This document shows, piece after piece, positions 24,477 to 34,746 of a DNA stretch of 58,776 nt. How positions within the stretch are numbered: the first letter of the stretch is position 1; every line of letters begins with the position of its first letter. Under the pieces are notes generated by a model. It searched no databases. It had not been told where the DNA came from and was given only the letters and a program-made list of their open reading frames with translations. A program made the translations under genes and the position numbers. Origin of the DNA: Acidobacteriota bacterium (GTDB taxonomy: Bacteria; Acidobacteriota; Vicinamibacteria; Vicinamibacterales; JAHECP01); assembly GCA_024641665.1 (NCBI GenBank), contig JAHECP010000016.1:1-58776 (forward strand). Direction: 5' to 3'.

Positions 24477-27400
24477 CTACGCCGCGCGACGCCGCCAGCG
24501 CGCGTTGACCTGCTCGACGAAGGTCTCGAGCCGGATGCGCTGGGAGGGGCCCTCGACGCCGCCGTAGGCCAGGGTGATGATCGGCGCACCGTCGTGGTCC
24601 GCGCGCACCGACGGGATCAACGCCGCCGCGGTGGTGCCGACCATGCAGTTGAGACCGGCGGCGTTGATCACCCCCGTCGCGCCCCGGCGCAGGAAGTCGA
24701 CCATCTTGGCCGCGATGAGCAGCACGAGGTGGTTGGTGCGTGGGCCGACGTACCGCCGCGCCAGCTGGATCAGGTCGCCGGCCGGCGGCTCGACCGCGAG
24801 GTCCACGACGCGAGGCGGCAGGTGCTGGACGAGTCGGCGGCCGATCCGTCCGGCGAGGGCGCCCGTCAGGTAGTCGGCGGCGGCGGCCTTCACCAGCCCC
24901 TTCTCGGCGCAGTGCGGCATCTCCAGGGCCGCCGACAAATCGAACATGCTTGCAAAGTAGGGGCTGGGCCAGACCTCGATGCCCATCTGCTCGAGCCGGT
25001 CGAAGAGGCCGGCGTTCCCGACCGCGTTGATGCGCGTATAGATGTCGCCGGTCACGCCGACCACCGGACGCGTGGCCGGCGCGGCGGTCCGGGCGAGCGC
25101 CCAGAGCCCGCGGACCGACTCGGCCAACGCCGTGTCGACGGGTTCCCCCGCCGCGACCGCCCCGGCCACGTGCCGGAAACCCCAGGCCAGGAACGGATCG
25201 AACGTGCCGGGCTGCCGCTGGTAAGGGCGCAGGCGGGTACCGAGCACCATCAGGATGTCGGTCGCCAGCAGACCCTCGTAGAGCTGGAGCAGGCCCGAGA
25301 CGCCCACGACCTGCGAGAGCTGTGCAAGGTCCGCGTCCCAGACTTCGAGGCCCGACGAGCCCCGGCGCTCGAGCAGCAGGCGGTACGCGTCGCCGTACTG
25401 ACGCAGCAGGCACGGGGTCGTGCAGCACGGCACCAGGAACACGTCTCCAGGGCGTGGCGTGGCGGTCTCGAGGAAGCGCGCGAGCTCACCGGCGATGATC
25501 GCGTAGGGGTGACACTCGCGGCCCGACGCGTGCTGCTCGCCGAGCCGGACGGTCGCCTCGTCCGGCCCCGGCAGGACCTCCGCCGCGTGACCCGCCGCCG
25601 CCAGCACCGCCGCATAGATGTCCGCGTGCGGCGCGAAGCGCGGCACGAAGAAGCGCCGGCCCGCGGGCAGCCGCGGACCCGGCGTGAGCGTCGGCGCGCC
25701 GCGCGATTCGGCGCGCCGGCGGTGCTCGTCGATCTCGTCCGCGAACGCCTCCAGGCGCGTGACGAGGCCCGCCTCGCCCCGGTGCTCGTCGAACTCCAGC
25801 AGCAGCCGCGGGCGGTCGGCCAGCAGCTCCTCCATGTGCTTGACGATGAACCCGTCGGGGCCGCAGCCGTAGCTCGAGATCAAGATGGGAAACAGACGCG
25901 GGTCCTGGCGCACGAGCTCGATCGCGCGCAACTGCTCGCGGCTGTAGTACCACGGCACCGTGCTCCACCGCGGGTCGAGCTGAACCCGGTCGAGCGGCAG
26001 CAGGTCCCACGGGATGGCCGCCAGGCCCAGCCGCTCCAGGTGGTGGGCGAGGGAGAGGTTGAGGAACTGGTCGTGCGTGTTGTAGGGCCGGCCCAGCACG
26101 ACCGCGGCCCGGTCGAAGGACGCCGCGAGCGCGTCCTGCCCCAGCCGCCGGCGCTCGAGGATGTAGCGCGCCTGCGCGGCGTTCGCCTTGCGCAACGCGC
26201 GCAGCACCGCGTCGACGGACCGATCGAGCGCCTGCGCCAGCGCCAGGGTGGGGCCGACGAGCGACAGGAGGCCGTGCCCGAGCGAGAACTGGGCGCTGAT
26301 CACCCGTTCGCCCAGCTCGACCCGCAGCATGTCGGGGAGCTGTTGCGAGTACAGACACGTGTGGGTCTCGTCGTCGCCCTCGCGCGGCGGGCATTCGAGC
26401 AGGGCCGGCACGAAGATCCGGTCGACGGCGCCGTTCGCGAGGAGCGCGTGCGCGTGCGCCGCCGCCGTCTTGATGGGCAGGCAGACTTCCGCCGGCACCC
26501 CGCGCGCGTGATCCTGCAGCCGCGCCGAGGTGGTCGCGCCGCTGACGAGCGGGTCGTAGCCGAGATCGCGCAGGAACGCGCTCCAGAACGGCAGGAACTC
26601 GAGGTTCAGCGACGCGCGCGGCAGGCCAATCCTCGGCGCCGACGGGCCGCTCGGGCTCTCACGTGACGCGTCGCGCCGGTCTCCCGCGGCCGCCGCGCCG
26701 GCCGCCACGAAGCGTTCCAGCAGCGCGTCGCGCCGCGCGAACAGCTCGCCGAAGGCGCGCGCGGCCGGCGCGGTCTCACGGTCGCGCTGCGCGTAGCGCT
26801 CGCACACGTCGCCGAAGTGCACCGCGCGCGATCCAATCTGGACGCGGTTGACCTGGCAGCGGTTCTCGCACCGGCGGCACCCGAAGCTGCGCAGCCGGGA
26901 TCCGACGCACGCGTCGAAGCCGCGGAAGGCGGTCCGGCGCAGGCCGGCACGCGCCGCCAGCAGCGCGACGCCGATGGCGCCCGACAGGCGGTTGTAGGGA
27001 TGCACGCGCACGGGACGCCCGAGGATCTGCCGAAACGCCTGCACGACGGCCGCGTTCGAGGCCGTGCCGCCCTGGAAGAGGATCGCGCGTCCGACTGCAC
27101 GGCCGGCGACCACCTTCTCGAGGTAGTTGCGCGCCACCGAGTAGGCCAGCCCCGCGCAGATGTCCGGCAGCGACACGCCGCGCTGCAGCGCGCGGACCAG
27201 CTCGGTGTCCATGAACACCGTGCAGCGCGCGCCGAGATCGCACGGGTCGGTCGCGGCCAGCGCCAGGTCCGCGAACTGCCCGACGATGGCGATGCCCAGG
27301 CGGTCGGCCTGCTCCTCGAGAAACGAGCCCGTGCCGCCGGCGCAGATCTTGTTCATCTCGAAGTCGGCGAGCCGCCCGTCCCGGACGGAGATGTACTTGG

Positions 27401-28760
27401 AGTCCTGACCGCCAATCTCGAAGATGGTGTCCACGGCGGGGTCGACGGCCAGCGCGGCGGTCAGCTGGGCCGTGATCTCGTTGCGGACGAGGTCGGCGCC
27501 GACGAGCTGGGCGGCCAGGTGGCGGCCGCTGCCGGTCGAGCCGACACCCAGGATCTCGAGCCGGGCGCCGAAGCGCCGGCGCACGCGATCGAGGCCTTCC
27601 TGCAGCACATCCACGGGCCGGCCGCGCGTCGGGAGATAGACGCCGTGCTGCAGCGTCAGATCGGGGCCCAGCAGCACCAGGTTGGTGCTCACCGATCCCA
27701 CGTCGAGCCCCAGATACGCCCGCACCGCGCCGGCCGCCGGCGCGGGCTCTTCCGGCGGGTGGAGGTCGACCTCGTCCGGCGAGCGCCTCAACGGGGCCAG
27801 GCGCGCGCCACCCGTTCGCGCCGGCGCTCCAGGTTCCCGCCGGCTCGGGCCACGGTGGCCCGCCAGGTCCGGCTCGGGGTGGCACGAGGCTTCGGTCCTG
27901 TGCTGGAGGAGTCGCCACCCGTCGATCGCCGGCGCGCCGGCGGCCATCAGCGCGGCCCCCAGGGCGCCGAGGAACCTGGGCTCCTCGGGCGCGACGAGCT
28001 CGCCGGCGCCGGGCCCCACGAGCTGTCTGAACGCCCGCACGAGACCCGGATTGCACGCGCCGCCGCCGACGAGCACCACCGGAGGCGTCAGCGGGCGGCC
28101 CTGGACGACCGTCGCGAGGAACGTGCGCGCCAGCGCGAGGCAGAGGCCTTACGCGATCTCCTCGGGCGGCGTGCCCTTCTGCTGCAGATGGATCATGTCG
28201 GACTTGGCGAAGACGCTGCAGCGCCCGGCGATCGATGCGCCGCGCCGCGCGGTCGCCGCCAGCCGCCCGAGCGCCTTGACGCTCAGGCCCAGCCGCGAGG
28301 CCTGCTGTTCCAGGAACGCGCCGGCGCCCGCCGCGCAGAGGCCGTTGCTGGCGAAGTCCGCGACCGAGCCCGGCCGGGCGGGATCGGGGTCGAGGAGGAT
28401 CAGCTTCGAGAACTGGCCGCCGAGATCGATGATGGTCCTCGCCTGGGGATACAGGGCCCGCACGCCGCGGGCGGTGGCGACGACCTCATTGACGGTGACG
28501 GCTTCGCGGAACTGGTGAAGGGCGTGCCCGCTGCCGGTGACCGCCACCGTGACGCCGCGGTCCCCGGGCAGCTCGGCCGGCATGTCGTCGAGCAGTCGTG
28601 ACAGGGCGGCGGACGGTTGCCCCTGGCAGGCGACCGCGGCCCGGTGCAGGGGGACCCCAGAGGGGGCGCACCACGCGATCTTGAGCGTGGACGCGCCCGC
28701 GTCGATGCCCAGGAGCGTGGGTCCTACGACCGCCAAATCGCCGGACGGGTCGCCGCCCAT
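24477..28760 (-). pseudogene. Giant 2-hydroxyacyl-CoA dehydratase activase/HgdB-like protein, in-frame stop
   Basis: One frame of about 1427 codons interrupted by a single TAA at 28149-28151. Upstream of the stop (28760-28152) is a first BcrAD/BadFG ATPase domain (LLGIDAGASTLKIAW, IIDLGGQFSKLILL, GLCAAGAGAFLEQQASRLG). After it comes the rest of that domain, then a second ATPase domain (YLGLDVGSVSTNLVLL, IFEIGGQDSKYISV, NKICAGGTGSFLEEQ), a Cys-rich linker (FGCRRCENRCQVN) and a DUF2229/HgdB-like half with VCLPIKTAAAHAH and SSYGCGPDGFIVKHMEE. Such fused proteins are thought to use ATP and a [4Fe-4S] cluster for low-potential electron transfer to radical dehydratases or reductases. The next methionine-like start after the stop is near 28079, giving a 1200-residue product. 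Confidence 0.85.
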
Positions 28761-28911
28761 CGGAACCGCACCCCACCGTTCGTGCTGGCCGTCTGCGGCA
28801 CGGCTACCGGGAGGGGTCCGTCCGTGTTCAGGTGGACGGAGGAAGAACGGACTCCTCCCTCCACATGCAATATGCGCCTGCCGGGGAAAAACGCAAGGGC
28901 ACGTGAAAAAC

Positions 28912-28924
28912 GGGGTCAGACCCC
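28912..28924. repeat. GGGGTCAGACCCC palindrome
   Basis: A perfect 6-1-6 palindrome 8 bases from the stop codon of the minus-strand MBL-fold gene. This exact word is a common dispersed element in many bacterial genomes, often near REP-associated (RAYT) transposases. No RAYT gene is present here. It could serve as a transcript end hairpin. Confidence 0.55.
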
Positions 28925-28931
28925 ATTCTTC

Positions 28932-29666
28932 CTACTTCGCCCCGCCCGGATACCAGTCGCGCAGCCGCACCTCGATCGGCTCGCCCTTCAGCGCGTCGGC
29001 GAACTCCTGCAGGTTCGAGCCGCGGTAGTGGTACGGGTAGACGATGTGCGGCATGAACGTCTTCGCGCACGCGGCCGCCTCGACAGGCGGCATCGTGTAG
29101 GGCAGGTTCATCGGCAGGAACGCGACGTCGATGTTCTTCAGGGCGCGCATCTCGGGCGTGCACTCGGTGTCGCCCGCGATGTAGACGCGCTTGCCGCCCA
29201 GCGTGAGCAGGTAGCCGTTGCCGCGCCCCTTCGGGTGGTAGAACTGCCCGGGCGAGGGCCCGCGCGTCAGGTTGTACATCGGGAGCGCCTCGATCGCGAC
29301 GCCGGCCACCGTGCGGCGCTCGCCGTTGGCCATCACCGTCACACCCTCGAGCTTCTCCGCCACCGCCGCCGGTCCGACGATCGGCGCGCCGGGCTTCCGG
29401 ATCTTCGCGATCGCCGCCGGGTCGAGGTGGTCGGCGTGGATGTCGGTGATCAGGACGAGGTCCGCGGGTCTGGCCGCGGCGTAGTGATCGACGCCCCACG
29501 GGTCCACCTGGATCACCGTGCCCGCGTGCTCGATCTGCAGGCTCGCGTGGAAGATGGGGGTGATCAGGAGGTCGCCTCCGTTCGCCGGAATCTTGTCAGT
29601 CGTCGTCTGGGCCATGATCGCGCTCCCGAACAGGGCCAATGCCACGCCGCTCCAGGCTGTCTTCAT
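28932..29666 (-). CDS. Secreted MBL-fold metal-dependent hydrolase (UPF0173-like)
   Basis: A protein of 244 residues from ATG 29666, with signal peptide MKTAWSGVALALFGSAIMAQ. The metallo-beta-lactamase fold is shown by LVLITDIHADHLDPAAIAKI, which carries the HxDH zinc motif in the form HADH, and by GGKRVYIAGDTECTPEM with the conserved Asp. MPHIVYPYHY provides a late His. It resembles UPF0173-type hydrolases with added export signal. The substrate is unknown. It is 76 bases downstream of the S10 carboxypeptidase, same strand, and may share its transcript. Confidence 0.85.
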   Translation of the reverse strand: MKTAWSGVALALFGSAIMAQTTTDKIPANGGDLLITPIFHASLQIEHAGTVIQVDPWGVDHYAAARPADLVLITDIHADHLDPAAIAKIRKPGAPIVGPAAVAEKLEGVTVMANGERRTVAGVAIEALPMYNLTRGPSPGQFYHPKGRGNGYLLTLGGKRVYIAGDTECTPEMRALKNIDVAFLPMNLPYTMPPVEAAACAKTFMPHIVYPYHYRGSNLQEFADALKGEPIEVRLRDWYPGGAK

Positions 29667-29742
29667 CGTATGCCTCCGCAGGAGGGGGCTCGTGATGCGG
29701 GGGCGGGAGCCTCTCTGGCGGTGAGGCTCCCGTCCCCATGGT

Positions 29743-31293
29743 CTATTTCTGGCAGCTTGCGTTGATGAAGTTGTCGATGTCGGTGTGCAGCTTGTCGTCC
29801 ATCTTCTGGTCGATGTAGACCATGTGGCCCGACTCGTAGTACGTGAAGCTGATGTTCTTCCGGATTTCCGGCTCGAGCATCATGTGCGACACGGTCTCCT
29901 CGATGCCGTTGAACGGTGTGGCGAGGTCGTAGTAGCCGCACACGACCAGCACCTTCAGGTGCGACTGCTCGGTCATCGCCGAGCGCAGGACCTCGGCCAC
30001 CTGGGTGTTGCCGGTCTGGTCCCACGGCCGCACGTTCCCGCTCACCGCGTAGTACATGTCGCTGTCCCACTTGAGCTCGCGGCGCACGTAGTCCTGGAAC
30101 GTGGCGACGAACGCGCCCTCGTAGGACGCCTCGCTCGGGTCGTACTCGTCCCGCTCGCCGGCGGCCTCGCGGTCCATGCCCGTGAAGCGCGAGTCGAGGC
30201 GCCCGACGGTCTGGCGCTTGTCGCGCATCAGCTCCTTGAACCAGCGGAACGGGGTGACGCGCAGGTTGCTCTGCTCGAGGTACTGCGGCGAGAGCGCCGT
30301 CAGCCGCGCCATGTCCTGGACCACCTTCTGGTAGTCGGCGGGCGAGATCGTGTCGCCCTTCTCGAGCGCCTGCGCGTACTCGCCGTGCGCGAACTCGCGC
30401 GCCTGCTGCGCGATCTGCTCGACGGTCAGCTTCTGCAGGTCGGGCGCGAGCAGGTGATGGTACCACGCCGACGTCACGTAGGTCGGCAGGAAGAACTCCG
30501 ACCGGTCGTCGGCGCCCCAGTTGGCGAACGCGACCGTGGACACCAGCACGATCCCGTTCAGGTACATCTGGTGCCGCCGCTGCAGCACGCCCGAGAGCTG
30601 CGCCGAGCGCGTGGTGCCGTAGCTCTCGCCGATCAGGAACTTGGGCGAGGCCCAGCGCTCGTTGCGCGTGATGTACTGGTAGATGAAGTCGGAGAAGTAG
30701 TTGGCGTCCTCGACGATGCCGTAGAACTGCGCGCGGTTCTGGCCGGCGACGGGCCGGCTGTAACCGGTGCCGATTGCGTCCACGAACACCAGGTCGGTGG
30801 CGTCGAGGTACGAGTCGCGGTTGTCCTCGATGCGGTACGGCGCGGGCATGCCGTGGCCGTCGGGCGTCAGCACGACGCGGCGCGGCCCCATGCCCATGTG
30901 CGTGAAGAGCGACGCCGAACCCGGGCCGCCGTTGTAGACGAACGCGACCGGCCGCGTGGCCGGATCCTCGACGCCGTCCTTCGTGTAGGCCACGAAGAAG
31001 AACGTCGCCTTGGGCGTCCCCTCGTCGTCCTTGATGACGTAGGTGGCCGCCGTGGCCGTGTAGTTGATCACCTGGCCGCCGATGCGCGCGCTGTGGTGCG
31101 TGACGGACGACTTCTCCTCGGGCGGCGGCACCGGGCGGCGCGGCGCCTGGGCCGACTCCGGTTCCGGCTGCGGGCGCTGCATCTGCTGCGCCATGGGGTT
31201 CGCGCTGCGCGGGCGCTGCGGGGCCTGCGCCGCGGCGGTATAGGCCATGAGCAGCACGCCCAGGCCGATGACGATCACGCCTCTCATCCTCAT
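29743..31293 (-). CDS. Secreted serine carboxypeptidase, peptidase S10 family
   Basis: A protein of 516 residues from ATG 31293 (AGGGAG 8 bases upstream). Signal peptide RGVIVIGLGVLLMAYTAAAQ, then a Pro/Gln-rich linker. Alpha/beta-hydrolase core: VAFVYNGGPGSASLFTHMGMGP (oxyanion region), FLIGESYGTTRSAQLSG with nucleophile Ser, GYYDLATPFNGIE with the Asp and YYESGHMVYID with the His. All catalytic residues are present. It removes C-terminal residues from peptides, presumably in the periplasm or outside. Acidobacterial genomes often carry several copies. It is divergent from the M6-like protease at 31500. Confidence 0.92.
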   Translation of the reverse strand: MRMRGVIVIGLGVLLMAYTAAAQAPQRPRSANPMAQQMQRPQPEPESAQAPRRPVPPPEEKSSVTHHSARIGGQVINYTATAATYVIKDDEGTPKATFFFVAYTKDGVEDPATRPVAFVYNGGPGSASLFTHMGMGPRRVVLTPDGHGMPAPYRIEDNRDSYLDATDLVFVDAIGTGYSRPVAGQNRAQFYGIVEDANYFSDFIYQYITRNERWASPKFLIGESYGTTRSAQLSGVLQRRHQMYLNGIVLVSTVAFANWGADDRSEFFLPTYVTSAWYHHLLAPDLQKLTVEQIAQQAREFAHGEYAQALEKGDTISPADYQKVVQDMARLTALSPQYLEQSNLRVTPFRWFKELMRDKRQTVGRLDSRFTGMDREAAGERDEYDPSEASYEGAFVATFQDYVRRELKWDSDMYYAVSGNVRPWDQTGNTQVAEVLRSAMTEQSHLKVLVVCGYYDLATPFNGIEETVSHMMLEPEIRKNISFTYYESGHMVYIDQKMDDKLHTDIDNFINASCQK

Positions 31294-31499
31294 GAGCCAG
31301 TCTCCCTTTCGATCATGTGGCGGATGCCGGGTCTCCCGGCGATGAAGGGGGATGTACACAGGCTTCATACTCTGGCCGAGTGGGTGGCGTTTACCTGGGG
31401 GGTGGAGCACGTCGCGCGCGGAGGCGGGAGCCGTCCTACAATGCGTGTGGCCGCGCGGCCTCGTCCCGGGGCCGCGCCTTCCCGTTCGGGGGCTTCATC

Positions 31500-33533
31500 G
31501 TGAGACATCGTCTTCTCGTGACCGGCACCGTGACGATCGGCGCCGCGCTGCTCGTCTTCCTGACGCCGTCGGCGAGGGCCGTTCGCGCCGGCGGGCAGGC
31601 CGGCGCACGGGCGCCGATGCCGGCGCCCATCGACCCGCAGCAGGTGCAGGACCAGCAGGACATGACGTGGGCCGACTACCGGCCGATCCCGGGCGTGGAC
31701 TGGGCCGACCCGTCGCGGAAGGCCCCGCGGACGCTCCGCGTGGCGCTCGTCGCCCTGGACTTTCCCGACCAGCCGTTCGTGATCACGATGCCGAAAGGCT
31801 CCGATCCGTACGGCAACCCGCAGATCGACCCGGTCCGGCGCGAGGACGTGCCGCGCTTCTACGCGGACTTCCTCGGCAAGCCCGGACCGCTGAACCACGG
31901 GCACACGATCAACGGCTACTGGATGGAGCAGTCGCGCGGCAAGGTGGGCATCGAGCTCGCCGACGCGTACGGCCCGTACCGCATGCCGAAGCGCCTGTTC
32001 CAGTACGGCCTCAACGAGTGGGGACAGGAAGGCGGCTGTCCCGGCGGGTACGTGTGCGACGGCCGGCTCGAGCCCGACGCCGACGCGCTCTGGGCCGCCG
32101 ACGCCGGTCCCGACATCAAGAAGCAGTACGACATCGTCCTGCGCATCTACGCGGGGTACGACGAGACGAGCGTGTGGCAGGAGTTCGGCGAGATGAGGTT
32201 CGCGTCGAAAGACGACATCCCCGCCGAGTGGGGCAACCCCGACACGACGAAGCCGCGGTGGGTCGTGACGCGCTACGTGCCGTGGACGTCCTGGAAGGCC
32301 GGGCAGGAGCTGTGGGGACTGTCGTCGGTGCGGCAGGGCGAGAGCTCGGGCACGATCACGCACGAGATCGCGCACTTCGCGTTCCGCACGGGCGACAACA
32401 ACAACAATCCCTACGTGACGCCGTACCGGCGGGTCGGCTCCGGCCCGTGGGACATCATGGACCGCGGCTCGTTCAATGGGCCGGGCGGGCCGCATCAGCG
32501 CTGGGTGGTGCCGCCGACCCAGGGCGCCTCGATGCCCGCGGGCTTCATGCTGCGCAACCGGATCCGCTACGGGTTCGTCCGGCCCGAGCAGGTGCTGGCG
32601 TTGAGCCGTAACGGCCTGGCCGCCTCGGGGCTGGCCGTGGCGACCGTCCTGGCCCGGGCGGTGGACCCGGGCTCGAACGGCCTGGCGGGCGTGACCGTCG
32701 CGCTCGACGGCGACGCGCCGCAGGACCGGACGCCGCCGTGCGACATGAACGCCGATCCCCTGTGCGCGGGCGATCCGGTGTTCAACTTCTATTCGATCGA
32801 GGTGGTGCAGCGCATCGGCTACGACTCGTTCACGCCGGACAACGGCGTCCTCCTCGCCAAGAACAAGGACCGCGAGGGACGCTCGTGTGGTTACAACTGC
32901 TTCACGTGGGTGATCGACGCGCACCCCGAGGACATCGGGATGGTGGACTTCGTCAGGCCCGACGGGACGCGCGTGATGCGGACGGTGGCCGACTACCGGC
33001 AGCTCAACGACGCGCTGTTCCACGCGGGGCTGGGCTCGGGGAGCCAGTACGAGTGGGAGGACGCGGCAAACCGCCTGCACTTCTACGCGATCGACCGGCA
33101 CACCGACGCGAACGGGATCCTGTCCTACACGGTGGGCGTGCGGTCGCTCGATGGGTCGGGGCCCCAGGCGCGCGGCGTGGCCGCCGCGGCGCCGGACACG
33201 CAGGCGCTCGCGGGCGCGTCCGGCCGGGTCGAGGTGACGCTGACCAACACGGGCGCCGCGCCGGCCGCCGGCCCGTCGCCGCACCCGCAGGACGCCTCGG
33301 CGTACCTCGACGCCGACATCTACCGCCTGTCGGTGTCGGTCGAGGGCGAGGGCTGGACGGTGGCCCTCGACAACGCGCTCGTGGCGATCCGGACCGGTCG
33401 CTCGGCGACGGTCCCCGTGTTCGTGACGCGGTCGCCCGGCGCCGCGGCGTCGGCCGCGATCACGCTCACCGCCGTGTCGGAGAGCGACCCGACGAAGCGG
33501 GCCACGGCCGCGTGGCGGGCGTCCGGCTACTGA
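31500..33533 (+). CDS. Secreted M6-like metalloprotease
   Basis: A protein of 677 residues from GTG 31500, following a G-run and beginning with a signal peptide (LLVTGTVTIGAALLVFLTPSARA). The catalytic motif GTITHEIAHFAFRTGDNN gives HExxH, and GPWDIMDRGSFNGPGG is the downstream met-turn-like segment of immune inhibitor A/M6 peptidases. Earlier LRVALVALDFPDQPF and VPRFYADFL are also typical of M6. A C-terminal beta-domain (VEVTLTNTGAAPAAG) may bind substrate. It probably degrades extracellular proteins. Its 3' end overlaps the convergent OmpA-family gene by 7 bases. Confidence 0.85.
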   Translation: MRHRLLVTGTVTIGAALLVFLTPSARAVRAGGQAGARAPMPAPIDPQQVQDQQDMTWADYRPIPGVDWADPSRKAPRTLRVALVALDFPDQPFVITMPKGSDPYGNPQIDPVRREDVPRFYADFLGKPGPLNHGHTINGYWMEQSRGKVGIELADAYGPYRMPKRLFQYGLNEWGQEGGCPGGYVCDGRLEPDADALWAADAGPDIKKQYDIVLRIYAGYDETSVWQEFGEMRFASKDDIPAEWGNPDTTKPRWVVTRYVPWTSWKAGQELWGLSSVRQGESSGTITHEIAHFAFRTGDNNNNPYVTPYRRVGSGPWDIMDRGSFNGPGGPHQRWVVPPTQGASMPAGFMLRNRIRYGFVRPEQVLALSRNGLAASGLAVATVLARAVDPGSNGLAGVTVALDGDAPQDRTPPCDMNADPLCAGDPVFNFYSIEVVQRIGYDSFTPDNGVLLAKNKDREGRSCGYNCFTWVIDAHPEDIGMVDFVRPDGTRVMRTVADYRQLNDALFHAGLGSGSQYEWEDAANRLHFYAIDRHTDANGILSYTVGVRSLDGSGPQARGVAAAAPDTQALAGASGRVEVTLTNTGAAPAAGPSPHPQDASAYLDADIYRLSVSVEGEGWTVALDNALVAIRTGRSATVPVFVTRSPGAAASAAITLTAVSESDPTKRATAAWRASGY

Positions 33534-34639
33534 CGCACCAGCTCGACGCGCCGGTTGCGCGCGCGGCCCTCGAGGGTGTCGTTGGTGGCCTTGGGCCGAC
33601 TTGCGCCGAAGCCCGCGGTGGCGAGGCGGTCGGCCGCGATGTGGTAGCGCGTGACGAGCGCCGTCTTGACGGCGGTCGCCCGTTGCTTCGACAGCTCGAG
33701 GTTGTAGTCGTCGCCGCCGATGTTGTCGGTGTGCCCCTCGACGCTCAGCTTCCACGCCGTGTTCTTGTCCATCACCGCGGCGATCTCCTTCAGCACGGGT
33801 TCCGACTCGGGCTTGATCACGGCGCTGCCGAAGTCGAAGTAGATGCCGTAGATCTCGGCGCGCCCGGTCTTCTCGAGCGCCTGCTCGATCTGGGGCGCCG
33901 CGTCCGCCTGCGCGGCCGCCTGCTCGACGGGAAACGCGATCTTGATCACGTTCAGCGTGTCCTCGTCGATCGCGAAGCGCAACGAGATCGGGTTGTCCGG
34001 ATCGTCGAGGAAATAGAACTCCGCGTCGCTCTCGCCGAGCGTGCCCTTGGCGTGAATCGCCGGCAGCTTCACCGGCTGGTCGTTCACCAGGACCGTGAGC
34101 ATCACCGGCTTCGGCTCGACGCGCGTGAGCGTGCCGGAGATCTTGCCCAGCTGGTCGAGGTCCTTCGTGCTCTGGCCGCCGAGCAGGCCGCTCAGCATGC
34201 CCGCGATGCCGCCCGCCATGCCACCCGCGGCCGCGGTCAGCTTCGTCTCCCCCTTCGTCTTCAGATCGTTCAGCACGGTGGCCGACACGCCGAGCGCGGT
34301 CGTGCCGGGCAGCACCCGCGGTCCCCGGTTGCTGAACGACTGCGCGTACTCGTGCGCGTCGCGCAGGTCCGCGCGGCGGACCGTGCGGAACGCCTTCATG
34401 TGCTCGACCTCGTCGGTCATGGGATTGGGGATGTCCGCGTTGTACGACACGTCCACCGCGTCGTCCTTGACGGCCGTCACGACCTTGATCGACTCGAAGT
34501 CGCCCAGATCCTGGTGGATGGCCGTGACGATGGTGAGGCCCTGGCGCAGCGGGACGGGCGGCGCCTGTTGCGCGGAGACGACGGCGGCGAGAGCGGCGGA
34601 CGTCACGGCGAGGCAGGCGACGGACGGGAGGCGGGTCAT
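33527..34639 (-). CDS. OmpA-family protein with peptidoglycan-binding domain
   Basis: A protein of 370 residues from ATG 34639 (GGAGG 9 bases upstream). Signal peptide MTRLPSVACLAVTSAALAAVVSA. A central glycine-rich segment (AAAGGMAGGIAGMLSGLLGG) precedes a unique domain. The last 120 residues are OmpA_C: IYGIYFDFGSAVIKPESEPVLKEIA, LSVEGHTDNIGGDDYNLELSKQRA and GFGASRPKATNDTLEGRARNRRVEL. Asp and Arg that contact diaminopimelate are present. It should tether the outer membrane or a periplasmic complex to the cell wall. Confidence 0.88.
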   Translation of the reverse strand: MTRLPSVACLAVTSAALAAVVSAQQAPPVPLRQGLTIVTAIHQDLGDFESIKVVTAVKDDAVDVSYNADIPNPMTDEVEHMKAFRTVRRADLRDAHEYAQSFSNRGPRVLPGTTALGVSATVLNDLKTKGETKLTAAAGGMAGGIAGMLSGLLGGQSTKDLDQLGKISGTLTRVEPKPVMLTVLVNDQPVKLPAIHAKGTLGESDAEFYFLDDPDNPISLRFAIDEDTLNVIKIAFPVEQAAAQADAAPQIEQALEKTGRAEIYGIYFDFGSAVIKPESEPVLKEIAAVMDKNTAWKLSVEGHTDNIGGDDYNLELSKQRATAVKTALVTRYHIAADRLATAGFGASRPKATNDTLEGRARNRRVELVRQ

Positions 34640-34746
34640 GGCGAGAGTCCTCCAGGGGGAGCGTGCGGCCAATCATACTCGCGGACGGCCCGGGTCTCGG
34701 GAGCGCCGGGGGAGGGTAGTGGTCAAGTGTGGCGAGGGCTGGATTC

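Noticed and set aside
24477-28760. TAA recoding in this organism
   Set aside because: Other genes end normally at TAA (for example 1585-1587 and 2868-2870), so a simple nonsense change or error is more likely.
31365-34676. Minus-strand open frame of over 1100 codons across the M6 and OmpA genes
   Set aside because: Arg/Val/His-rich translation without motifs, antisense to a well-supported protease; a by-product of high GC.
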